48,408 nt of DNA, taken from contig CACWXP010000030.1 in the NCBI GenBank assembly GCA_902764875.1, forward strand, positions 1 through 48,408, written 5' to 3'. The translations under genes were made by a program, and so were the position numbers. The notes beneath the pieces were generated by a model, which did no database searches, was not told the DNA's origin, and saw only the letters and a program-made list of their open reading frames with translations. Source of the DNA: an uncultured Eubacteriales bacterium (GTDB taxonomy: Bacteria > Bacillota > Clostridia > Christensenellales > Aristaeellaceae). This document shows, piece after piece, positions 16,381-23,449 of this stretch; the stretch's first letter is position 1, and every line of letters begins with the position of its first letter.

Positions 16381-16734
16381 ACTGTTCCTGCATTCTGCGT
16401 TTTTATGCAGTGAACCTAAGGAAAAATTTTGCCTTTTTGCTGCATTTAGTGAAAACAAGCCACAGAGAAACTCTGTGATCTGGGGGATTGGGGGCGAATG
16501 CCACCAACAAGCAAATGTGCAAATGTATATACATTTGCCCTGCTTGCAAGGACTGTTTCTGACTTTATGAGAATGGAATTTTGTGCTATACTTTAAATTG
16601 GGATTGTGTATAACAATCCGGATTTGATGCTTCTTAATTGGATGAATGACCGATTAGACCGAAACTGTAATGCCAAAGAGGAATGCCTGATGAAATCCTC
16701 AGATCGGAAAACAATGTAAGGCAGGTGCTGCAAG
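16381..16734. other. Intergenic region before the methyltransferase cassette
   Basis: This is AT-rich DNA without a gene. It contains a perfect 20-bp palindrome (16519-16538) and a TATACT (16587-16592) that could be a -10 box; the matching -35 (TTTATG, 16564-16569) is weak. The cassette start has a modest site (GGCAGGTG) before ATG 16735. Confidence 0.5.
16519..16538. repeat. Perfect 20-bp palindrome, possible operator
   Basis: GCAAATGTAT/ATACATTTGC is fully self-complementary and is preceded by an extra half-site GCAAATGT at 16511-16518. It lies about 50 bases upstream of the putative -10 of the methyltransferase cassette, so a dimeric regulator site is plausible. No T run follows, so it is not a terminator. 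Confidence 0.6.
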
Positions 16735-17496
16735 ATGAAGGATTACAGCGAACAGCATAAAAAAGCATGGGAGTATGATGCGTATGCTTTCTGGGTCAGG
16801 CATGAAGGAACGCCGGAGGAAAGGGCAAAAGAAGACACTGCGGATCCGCGGAAGATGCTCAGAAAGTACGCGGATTATTTCGACCGGTTCGATGGCGTAA
16901 AGATCGCCAATATCTGTGGTTCCTGCGGCAAGAAAGCGATTCCTCTGGCTTTGCTTGGCGCGGATGTTACGGTGTTTGATATATCCGAAGCAAACAAGCG
17001 CTATGCGATGGAGACAGCACAGGCCGCAAAAGTCATCCTCCATTATGAAGTCTGTGATGTCCTGGAGATCGATCTTTCGAAATATACACAAGCCTTTGAT
17101 GTGGTTTTTATGGAGGGCGGAATCCTCCATTACTTCCATGATATCAATGAATTTATGATGATGATGCATGCGATCCTGAAGCCGGGTGGAAAGATGATCT
17201 GCAGCGACTTTCATCCCTTTACAAAAATTCTGGACTCATTGAAGCTGGAGAGACCGACGATGAGCTACTTTTCTACAGAAATCTACGAGGGGGAAATGGC
17301 GCATGCGCGGTTCTATGAGGATGAGATTCGCAGGAAAATTCCCAAATGCCGGTACAGGCGATATACCGTTGGAGAGATTATCAACGCCATCATTGAAAAC
17401 GGATTTATTCTGAAACGCTTTGATGAACATCCTGCGTGGGAGAATAAAGATCTGCCCGGTGAGTTTACCGCTGTTGCAATCAGGAAGGATGAGTAA
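16735..17496 (+). CDS. Class I SAM-dependent methyltransferase
   Basis: This 253-residue protein has the Rossmann methyltransferase core. Motif I is degenerate (ANICGSCGKKAIPLALLGA, where Gly-x-Gly-x-Gly is expected) and is followed by the acidic end of beta-2 (VTVFDISEANKRYA). VVFMEGGILHYFHDINEFMM corresponds to motif IV and ILKPGGKMICSD to post-motif III. The substrate is unknown. It is the first gene of a tight cassette; the next gene starts at the very next base after its stop codon. Codon usage is more AT-rich than in the flanking housekeeping genes, consistent with acquisition. Confidence 0.8.
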   Translation: MKDYSEQHKKAWEYDAYAFWVRHEGTPEERAKEDTADPRKMLRKYADYFDRFDGVKIANICGSCGKKAIPLALLGADVTVFDISEANKRYAMETAQAAKVILHYEVCDVLEIDLSKYTQAFDVVFMEGGILHYFHDINEFMMMMHAILKPGGKMICSDFHPFTKILDSLKLERPTMSYFSTEIYEGEMAHARFYEDEIRRKIPKCRYRRYTVGEIINAIIENGFILKRFDEHPAWENKDLPGEFTAVAIRKDE

Positions 17497-18339
17497 ATGC
17501 TGATCCGAATTGGTTCATTCGATATTACTGAATGTTGGGATGGCGTTTTCTATAAGAAGCTGTCCCAGTATCCGAAGATGACGGCATGGGAAATCCAGAC
17601 AGTGCTGGATTTCATCCGATACGAGCAGGAAAATGGCCGGGACTGTAAGATCGAAGCAGACAAGGAGATTATCGAAGCGATTCATCAATACAGGTCAACC
17701 TATGATCGGGGTGTACGAGTTCCTGTTCCCACGAAGATCGAAGAATGTACCGCATGCCCAAAGTACAGAGGGTGCATGACAGACTATGTTTGCCATACAT
17801 CACCGGTGGAAAACGCGATCAAGATTCTGGCCTGTGGGAGCCTTCTTTCCCCGGTTCTGGCACGCAAAAAGAGTGTGGCAGAATTACGGAAAGATGGGAG
17901 AAACGCAGCAAACGATCCGGAGGATTATTTTGACTATATCATGTTTGCATGGGGAAACTGCCAGGCGGGAGATCGACTGGTTATGGAAAGAAAGCTCGGG
18001 CGGTTTCCCGATGAGAAAGATTTAGACGCAGGGTTTGAGCCAGGTGTCCGCTTTTTCTTTCGCTATGATAAATTGATTCATCATCCAAACGCTGTATTCG
18101 AAGGAGTACTGCCGTTAAAAATCCGGAATGAACTGATCCTGAAGGACTGGCTGGATGCTGTGGTTGTCCCGGAGGCTGACCGGCAGACAGTCGAGCCCTT
18201 TGTACCGGAAGAATTAAAACTGAAGACTCATTATCTCCGTAATGAAGGTAAAGACATCTGGAAATGGTCGGAGGAGGTTTATGAATATGTCAGGGAAACT
18301 ACAGGAAAAGAGGATGGATTACAGTCAGAAAATCTCTGA
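17497..18339 (+). CDS. Unknown protein with a weak ADP-ribosyltransferase-like segment
   Basis: I do not recognise this 280-residue protein with certainty. Visible are a Cys-rich patch (ECTACPKYRGCMTDYVC, residues about 85-101), then HTSPVENAIKILACGSLLSP and DPEDYFDYIMFAWGN. The H-TS...NA..IL..G-L-S pattern followed by a DY-x-x-(F/I)-x-F segment recalls the DUF4433/DarT and related ADP-ribosyltransferase folds, but this is by-eye similarity only. It starts immediately after the upstream methyltransferase stop, and the second methyltransferase starts inside its 3' end, so the three are cotranscribed. Confidence 0.6.
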   Translation: MLIRIGSFDITECWDGVFYKKLSQYPKMTAWEIQTVLDFIRYEQENGRDCKIEADKEIIEAIHQYRSTYDRGVRVPVPTKIEECTACPKYRGCMTDYVCHTSPVENAIKILACGSLLSPVLARKKSVAELRKDGRNAANDPEDYFDYIMFAWGNCQAGDRLVMERKLGRFPDEKDLDAGFEPGVRFFFRYDKLIHHPNAVFEGVLPLKIRNELILKDWLDAVVVPEADRQTVEPFVPEELKLKTHYLRNEGKDIWKWSEEVYEYVRETTGKEDGLQSENL

Positions 18340-19243
18340 GCGGCAGTGGAACCTCCCGGACAAAGGGGAACTGGAAAGCCGCCGGGAAGCGACATATATC
18401 GATGATATTATCCAGAAAGACCATATCCAGCGGAAACTGCTGGAACATCTTGACGGAATCCATACCGTCTTCGATGGGGGAGCGGGAAGCGGACGCTTTT
18501 CCATCCTCCTGGCAAAGCAAGGCTGCCGGGTGACTCACTTTGACATCTCCCAGCCGATGATTGATAAAGCACGGGAACTGGCCGCACAGGAAGGCGTAAG
18601 CGACAGAATAACGTTTGTGAAGGGCGCGCTTGAGGATCTGAGCGCTTACCGGGATCGGGAATTCGACCTTGTCATGTCTTTTGACGCGCCGGTTTCATAT
18701 ACGTATCCCAATCAGAACAAAGTCATCGGTGAGCTGGTGCGAATTGCCGGGAAAAGAATAATGATCAGCGTATCCAGCAGGCTGGGTTCGCTGCCGTATC
18801 TTGCCAATCCGATCCAGAAAAACCAGTTTATTCTGGATGAAAGTTTGGATGATCCCTTTGTGCAGTGGTGTGTTGCCAATCGGAAGCAGATGATCGCCGG
18901 CTTTACATTTAACAAAAAGAACGCAGAAAAACTGCTGGCCGACGGTTTGATGGGAGGAGAAGAAGAGATTGCCCAGTATGAGCAGGGCGGAGTCCCTTGG
19001 TGTATCACATACACGTTCATGCCGGATGAACTGGAGGGCATCCTTTCCGGATATGGGGTAAAGAATATTTGTTTATCAGGCCCCGGCGCCTATGGAAGGA
19101 CGATTCCCCGGGAGATCCTGGTAAAGATCATGGAGAACCCTGACCAGAAGAAGGCTTTCCTGGACTTCTGCTATCGTTACGATTCCAATTCATATGTATG
19201 CGGAATGGGAAAGGACAATCTATTGGCGGTTGGTGATATTTGA
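18281..19243 (+). CDS. Class I SAM-dependent methyltransferase
   Basis: Start ATG 18281 is preferred because GGAGGAGG ends a few bases before it; this overlaps the upstream gene by 59 bases and gives 320 residues. Motif I is canonical (VFDGGAGSGRFSILLAKQGC), followed by VTHFDISQPMIDKARELAAQ and DLVMSFDAPVSYTYPNQ (motif IV region). The C-terminal half (from about residue 165) does not resemble a known domain by eye and may set specificity. Substrate unknown. It belongs to the same cassette as the genes at 16735 and 17497. Confidence 0.82.
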   Translation: MNMSGKLQEKRMDYSQKISERQWNLPDKGELESRREATYIDDIIQKDHIQRKLLEHLDGIHTVFDGGAGSGRFSILLAKQGCRVTHFDISQPMIDKARELAAQEGVSDRITFVKGALEDLSAYRDREFDLVMSFDAPVSYTYPNQNKVIGELVRIAGKRIMISVSSRLGSLPYLANPIQKNQFILDESLDDPFVQWCVANRKQMIAGFTFNKKNAEKLLADGLMGGEEEIAQYEQGGVPWCITYTFMPDELEGILSGYGVKNICLSGPGAYGRTIPREILVKIMENPDQKKAFLDFCYRYDSNSYVCGMGKDNLLAVGDI

Positions 19244-19278
19244 ATTGGTAAAGACGCTATAAATGGGAAATCAAAAGA

Positions 19279-20085
19279 ATGATGTACGAGGAGAATGATA
19301 AGTATATGAATAATCCGGGATATGAAATGCGAAAGGTATTTGAAGAGATTGACAGGTATCAAGATCGGATAGTAGCTTTCGTTGATGTTATGGGCATAAG
19401 GAATAAAATGAAAGAAGCTCAGAATCCACAGGATCTTAGTTTGTTTTCAGAAATAATGTATATAAATGGTAATCAACCTTTTGCAGAAAACAAAATTGAG
19501 ACGATAATGTTTTCAGATTGCATGTATTTAGTTACAGAATCAAAGTACATAGATCAGATTATAAGCTTACTGGCAAATTTTGCATATAATCTTTTGGTCA
19601 ATAGAATCGTTCATGTGAAGATAAGTCAAGATGGAAAGCTTTATGATAATGTAGACTGGAAATGCTTCAAGTTGAGAGGCGGTATTACATTCGGGAAAGT
19701 ATTAGTATTAGATGAAGAGGCAAGAAAGAAAAACAAAATTATTAATTCTAATATTATTATTGGGCCAGCAGTGATTACAGCATATGAGCTCGAAAACAAT
19801 CATGCGATATACCCAAGGATAATAACTGACGAAGCATTCAATTCTTTGCTGAAGAGAAATAAGATATCGTTTGAACGGTGTTCCTTAGTTAGAGACAAAG
19901 ATGATGATTTCTATTATTTAGATTTTTGGAATTACATGTTTAAAGGAAAACATGGGCCAAATGGCTTTTTGCCTGGCTGTATCGAATACATTAAAAATGA
20001 ATTAGAAGAGGCCCTCAAGTCTGGAAATGCTAAGCTTGTTGGACAATTATTGTGGTATATTCGATATTTGGAAAAACATGAATAA
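19279..20085 (+). CDS. AT-rich protein with a class III nucleotidyl-cyclase-like core
   Basis: This 268-residue protein has codon usage far more AT-rich than its surroundings. Its core follows the order of class III nucleotide cyclase domains: beta-1 aspartate in IVAFVDVMGI (Asp36), second acidic site in IMFSDCMYLV (Asp80), then LRGGITFGKVL (133-143) where cyclases have R-x-G-I-x-x-G. GPAVITAYELENNHAIYPRI follows. Related hypothetical proteins are frequent in mobile and defence contexts. The start is uncertain: ATG 19279, 19282 or 19306, none with an ideal ribosome site. No obvious effector gene is adjacent. Nucleotide specificity and even activity are unproven. Confidence 0.6.
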   Translation: MMYEENDKYMNNPGYEMRKVFEEIDRYQDRIVAFVDVMGIRNKMKEAQNPQDLSLFSEIMYINGNQPFAENKIETIMFSDCMYLVTESKYIDQIISLLANFAYNLLVNRIVHVKISQDGKLYDNVDWKCFKLRGGITFGKVLVLDEEARKKNKIINSNIIIGPAVITAYELENNHAIYPRIITDEAFNSLLKRNKISFERCSLVRDKDDDFYYLDFWNYMFKGKHGPNGFLPGCIEYIKNELEEALKSGNAKLVGQLLWYIRYLEKHE

Positions 20086-20403
20086 TGTGCAAAGTGAAAT
20101 GAAGTACAAGCCAATAGTTCGGGCAATCAGTAAACGTACATCACAGATAGATGAGTAGGGCTGACTATGATGATATTGCGTGAAGAGTTCTTTCTAACGA
20201 TCAGATAAACAGGAAACAAACAAAAGCCGCCTCCGAAAAGACGGCGATCCGGATTCAGGCAAAAACCAGTTCGGCCAGCATGATTTCCTCAGCACGTTGA
20301 TGAATACTGTTGATCCGGGAAACCCATAAGCGATTTTGGCGCTAAGTCGAAATAAAAACGAGTTAGCGCCGAAAACGAGGGTCGGTTCCGGCGCTGACTT
20401 CAG
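20086..20403. other. Intergenic region between convergent genes
   Basis: No gene was seen. It contains a small GC hairpin (GCCG at about 20224 with CGGC at about 20240) and a long imperfect palindrome at 20331-20377. Confidence 0.5.
20331..20377. repeat. Long imperfect palindrome between convergent genes
   Basis: GGCGCTAA (20338-20345) and TTAGCGCC (20363-20370) are perfect arms. They extend outward through TTTT/AAAA to CG/CG with one bulged base and inward through GTCG/CGAG with one mismatch. The loop is A-rich. No T run on either side, so it may be a binding site, an mRNA-stabilising hairpin, or a bidirectional terminator of unusual form. Confidence 0.5.
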
Positions 20404-21222
20404 TTATTGTTGCTTTCTTCGCTGCATGATTTCACTTTTGAGGAACAGTTTGTATTTTGCATCCTTACGAATAGGATGCAGCTTATCCCGCTTCATAAGA
20501 TCATCAATGTTTTGACGGCTGCATCCCAGAAGCTGACATGCTTCGTTCGCATTCACAATTCTGTGCTGTACAAAACCAATGAAATCTTCCAGCGAAAGCG
20601 GAATGTTTTCGCTTTTTTCGTATAGTTCACGGTCGGAAATCATTGCCCGATCACTCCACATCACGCCATATCCATCGGGTTGAACTTCCACCGCATGGAA
20701 ACGCTTCTCCTGGGCGACATAAGGCTGACATTCCACGTGATCTGTCGTATGCTTTGCCGCGTCACAGATTTTGACTTCCCCATTGCGGAAGAAAACAAGT
20801 AAGCGAAAGCCTTTGAGAGGAACAACGTCCTCGATCTTGGTCTTCCAGCGATTCACCAGCAACGGGGGCAGTTCTGCGGTGTTTATTTCTTCAAGATAGC
20901 ATTCATCCTGCGCGCATCGCCCCATGGTCAGCATCAGCATTTGAAACTCGTCATATTCTTTGAGCCCGTTTTCCTTCAGAACCTGGCCGATATTCTGTCT
21001 GTCCCGGGGAATAATACGCTGCTGGACCCATAAACGGCTCCAATAGCTGCTGACGGAGCGCTCGCCGCGTTTTACGAACGAGGACAGCAAAAGCGGCGTT
21101 TCCCAGGGATCGGCGTCGTCCGGCAGTTCAATATAGAATGCTTTCGCGTTTTCGTAATAGATCAGGTATCCCAATACGCTCTTTTGGGAAAGCGTATCAT
21201 CCTTGATTGCAAAGATCCTCAT
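20404..21222 (-). CDS. HipA N-domain-like / DUF2442 / HTH fusion, partner of the HipA-type kinase
   Basis: This 272-residue protein has three parts. Residues 1-110 (YLIYYENAKAFYIEL...QQRIIPRDRQNIGQVLKENG...YDEFQMLMLTMG) look like the small N-terminal subdomain that precedes the kinase in full-length HipA. Residues about 135-200 match DUF2442 (GFRLLVFFRNGEVKICDAA; GYGVMWSDRAMISDRELYE). Residues about 220-272 form a helix-turn-helix of the excisionase/MerR kind (NANEACQLLGCSRQNIDDLM). It overlaps the kinase gene by 26 bases on the same strand. By analogy with three-part HipBST systems it could be both neutralising subunit and DNA-binding repressor. The HipA-N reading is my inference. Confidence 0.65.
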   Translation of the reverse strand: MRIFAIKDDTLSQKSVLGYLIYYENAKAFYIELPDDADPWETPLLLSSFVKRGERSVSSYWSRLWVQQRIIPRDRQNIGQVLKENGLKEYDEFQMLMLTMGRCAQDECYLEEINTAELPPLLVNRWKTKIEDVVPLKGFRLLVFFRNGEVKICDAAKHTTDHVECQPYVAQEKRFHAVEVQPDGYGVMWSDRAMISDRELYEKSENIPLSLEDFIGFVQHRIVNANEACQLLGCSRQNIDDLMKRDKLHPIRKDAKYKLFLKSEIMQRRKQQ

Positions 21223-22024
21223 ACGCTTGCCACCTCCTCCAAATCATTTCCCAGATCCTGTCCAGCCATTGCTGATCGAGTGCTTCTGATAAACCTTCCA
21301 GGAGAATTGCGCGGTCATTCTCTGTCAAAGGATGCAAAGGAGGACGCTGATCCCGTGGGATCAACCGGAGATTCTCCCATGATGACCGTGAACCGACAAA
21401 GCATTGGACCGGCTTATCAGCCATAACGTCCTCCCGAAGCATGGCTTCGGTGCTTTCACACCGGCTGAGCAGTGACAGTCCGTGATCAAACAAAGGGGCC
21501 GGACGGATGGTTTTCTTCCGCTGGTTCCGAAGAACTTCCATATTTGCGCCGTGACGGTCACGATTGAGAATCAGATAATCGACGACCAGCATCTCATAGA
21601 CTGTGCTTTCCCACCCGCAGCGGATGCAAAAATCCATGGGAGATTCATTCGGCAAGCTCTCTACCTGATAATATGCGTCCAGTGCGATTTTGCTTTCTCC
21701 ACGCTGCTTGAAATCCTTGGAGGCGCAAAGCCAGGTTTCATATTCTTTCTGATCGATCAGGATCTTCGCATGGATCAACTGATAGGGCAGGTGGCTGATG
21801 CCCAGGATCGACAATAAACGATCTACAATGATTTCATTAACGCATTCATGTCCGATGATCCCTTTCCAGGCATCATAATTTGACAGCTTGAAATAAGTCT
21901 TCCCATCGACTCCGTCTTCATACGCTTTCAGGAATGAACCCGCCGTACCGGACGAATTACGCGTCTTTGCCCAGCTGAGATGCGTCATGTCCTGTAATTC
22001 ATGAATGATTTGATTCAATGCCAT
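21197..22024 (-). CDS. HipA-like serine/threonine kinase (toxin), lacking the N-terminal subdomain
   Basis: This 275-residue protein is much shorter than E. coli HipA (about 440). Kinase features are present: a Gly/Ser-rich loop NSSGTAGSF (23-31), a probable ATP-binding Lys46 in TYFKLSNY, the catalytic NRDRHGAN (154-161, Asp156) and the metal-binding Asp180 in APLFDHGLSL. This is the HipA/HipT arrangement of N-x-D-x-H-x-x-N followed by P-x-F-D. The missing N-subdomain appears to be in the downstream overlapping gene. GGGAGG lies unusually close (about 3 bases) to the ATG. It is transcribed from a near-consensus promoter with a dyad over the -35 box. Confidence 0.78.
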   Translation of the reverse strand: MALNQIIHELQDMTHLSWAKTRNSSGTAGSFLKAYEDGVDGKTYFKLSNYDAWKGIIGHECVNEIIVDRLLSILGISHLPYQLIHAKILIDQKEYETWLCASKDFKQRGESKIALDAYYQVESLPNESPMDFCIRCGWESTVYEMLVVDYLILNRDRHGANMEVLRNQRKKTIRPAPLFDHGLSLLSRCESTEAMLREDVMADKPVQCFVGSRSSWENLRLIPRDQRPPLHPLTENDRAILLEGLSEALDQQWLDRIWEMIWRRWQAYEDLCNQG

Positions 22025-22042
22025 CCACCTCCCACGGGCTCT

Positions 22043-22071
22043 ATGTTAGCAAAGTACTTGATAAATGTCAA
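22043..22071 (-). promoter_or_regulatory. Near-consensus promoter of the HipA-like operon
   Basis: Minus strand TTGACA (complement of 22066-22071), 17-base spacer, TAACAT (complement of 22043-22048), 18 bases before the kinase start. Confidence 0.82.
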
Positions 22072-22073
22072 GT
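22056..22073. promoter_or_regulatory. Dyad over the -35 box, candidate autoregulatory operator
   Basis: ACTTGA (22056-22061) and TCAAGT (22068-22073) are perfect arms around a 6-base spacer, flanked by direct repeats of GCAAAG (22049-22054 and 22075-22080). It covers the -35 box of the HipA-like operon, as expected for repression by the HTH partner protein. Confidence 0.55.
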
Positions 22074-22106
22074 TGCAAAGCGTAAGCTGTGCACTGCTGG
22101 AATACA

Positions 22107-22135
22107 TTGATTATTTTTCTATCTTCGGCTATAAT
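22107..22135 (+). promoter_or_regulatory. Promoter of the DUF4143 ATPase gene
   Basis: TTGATT (22107-22112), 17-base spacer, perfect TATAAT (22130-22135). It is divergent from the HipA-like promoter, with the two -35 boxes only 35 bases apart. Confidence 0.8.
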
Positions 22136-22175
22136 AGAATTGAACCAAAAATCTGCCGAAATCGTGGAGTGGTGT

Positions 22176-23408
22176 ATGATGGAGTATATCAGACGGCACA
22201 TGGAAGGCCGGATTCTGGAATTGAGCAAATCGTATTCCGCTATCCTGCTGACCGGTCCCCGTCAGGCGGGCAAAACGACGATGCTGCGGGAGCTGGCGGA
22301 AAAAGAGAAAATCGGGCGGCAGTATGTAACACTGGATGATCTCAACGAGCGGGATATTGCAAAAAACGACCCCGCCCTGTTCCTCCAGCTTCATAAACCG
22401 CCGGTGCTGATCGATGAGGTGCAGTACGCACCGGAGCTGTTCACCTACATCAAGATATACGTTGACGAGCATCATCATCCCGGCGATTTCTGGATGACCG
22501 GCTCGCAGATTTTCCGGCTGATGCGGGGCGTGCAGGAATCCCTGGCGGGGCGCGTAGCGCTGCTGCATATGTCGCCCCTGTCCCATCGGGAAATCGTCGG
22601 CGCGCCCTGCGTACCGTTCACGACGGATTTGGATCGTCTGCTGGCCCAGCGGGATCAAATGCAGCCGGTTTCCACGCCGGAGCTGTTTGCCCGCCTGTGG
22701 CGCGGCTCCATGCCGGGGCTCGTCAGCGGGCAGACGCCGGACCGGAACGTGTTCTATTCGTCCTACCTTTCCACCTATATGGAGTGCGACGTGCGGGACC
22801 TGTCCGGCAGCGTGGACGCGCTGAAATTCAACCGTTTCGTTACGGCTGTTGCCGCAAGGACTTCTCAGCTTTTGAATTACAATGCCCTGGCGGAGGAAGC
22901 CGATATCGACATTCAAACCTCCAAAGCATGGATCAATATTCTGGAAACGCTGGGGATCATTTTCCTGCTGCATCCCTATTCCAACAATGTTCTCAAGCGC
23001 ACCATCAAAACGCCGAAGGTGTATTTCTACGATACCGGCCTGGTGTGCTATCTCACCCACTGGTCCTCCCCGGAAGTGGCCGAAAGCGGAGCCATGAGCG
23101 GCGCGCTGCTGGAAAACTTCGCCGTGTCGGAGATCGTGAAAAGCTATCAGAACGCGGGGCTGGAGCCGTATCTCTACTTCTACCGCGACCGGGACGCCAA
23201 AGAGATCGACGTGATTCTGGAGGGCGACGGCAAGCTTTGCCCGCTGGAGATCAAAAAGACCGCCACGCCGGATCAGCGCCTGACCCGCGTTTTCGGCGTG
23301 ATCGACAAATCCCCTCTCCAGCACGGCACCGGCGCTGTCCTCTGCATGGCGGACAAATTCAGCGCTTTCGACAGCGACAATCTGATTGTCCCGATTTGGA
23401 TGATATAA
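22176..23408 (+). CDS. AAA ATPase with DUF4143 C-terminal domain
   Basis: This protein of about 410 residues begins at ATG 22176 (or 22179) after GGAGTGG; both starts suit the promoter at 22107-22135. Walker A is LLTGPRQAGKTTML (AAA_14 type), the Walker B region is PPVLIDEVQYAPELF, and sensor 1 is FWMTGSQIFRLM. The DUF4143 half includes NVLKRTIKTPKVYFYDTGLV and the restriction-endonuclease-like KEIDVILEGDGKLCPLEIKK. Such ATPases are abundant in gut and rumen anaerobes and their function is largely unknown. It lies 42 bp upstream of a secreted protein gene without a clear terminator between. Confidence 0.88.
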   Translation: MMEYIRRHMEGRILELSKSYSAILLTGPRQAGKTTMLRELAEKEKIGRQYVTLDDLNERDIAKNDPALFLQLHKPPVLIDEVQYAPELFTYIKIYVDEHHHPGDFWMTGSQIFRLMRGVQESLAGRVALLHMSPLSHREIVGAPCVPFTTDLDRLLAQRDQMQPVSTPELFARLWRGSMPGLVSGQTPDRNVFYSSYLSTYMECDVRDLSGSVDALKFNRFVTAVAARTSQLLNYNALAEEADIDIQTSKAWINILETLGIIFLLHPYSNNVLKRTIKTPKVYFYDTGLVCYLTHWSSPEVAESGAMSGALLENFAVSEIVKSYQNAGLEPYLYFYRDRDAKEIDVILEGDGKLCPLEIKKTATPDQRLTRVFGVIDKSPLQHGTGAVLCMADKFSAFDSDNLIVPIWMI

Positions 23409-23449
23409 GGATTCAGGAGAGTATGATGAATGAATAAAGGAGAATTACC

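Noticed and set aside
16198-16413. 71-codon frame in the intron segment
   Set aside because: It lies in conserved group II intron RNA sequence and has no maturase similarity.
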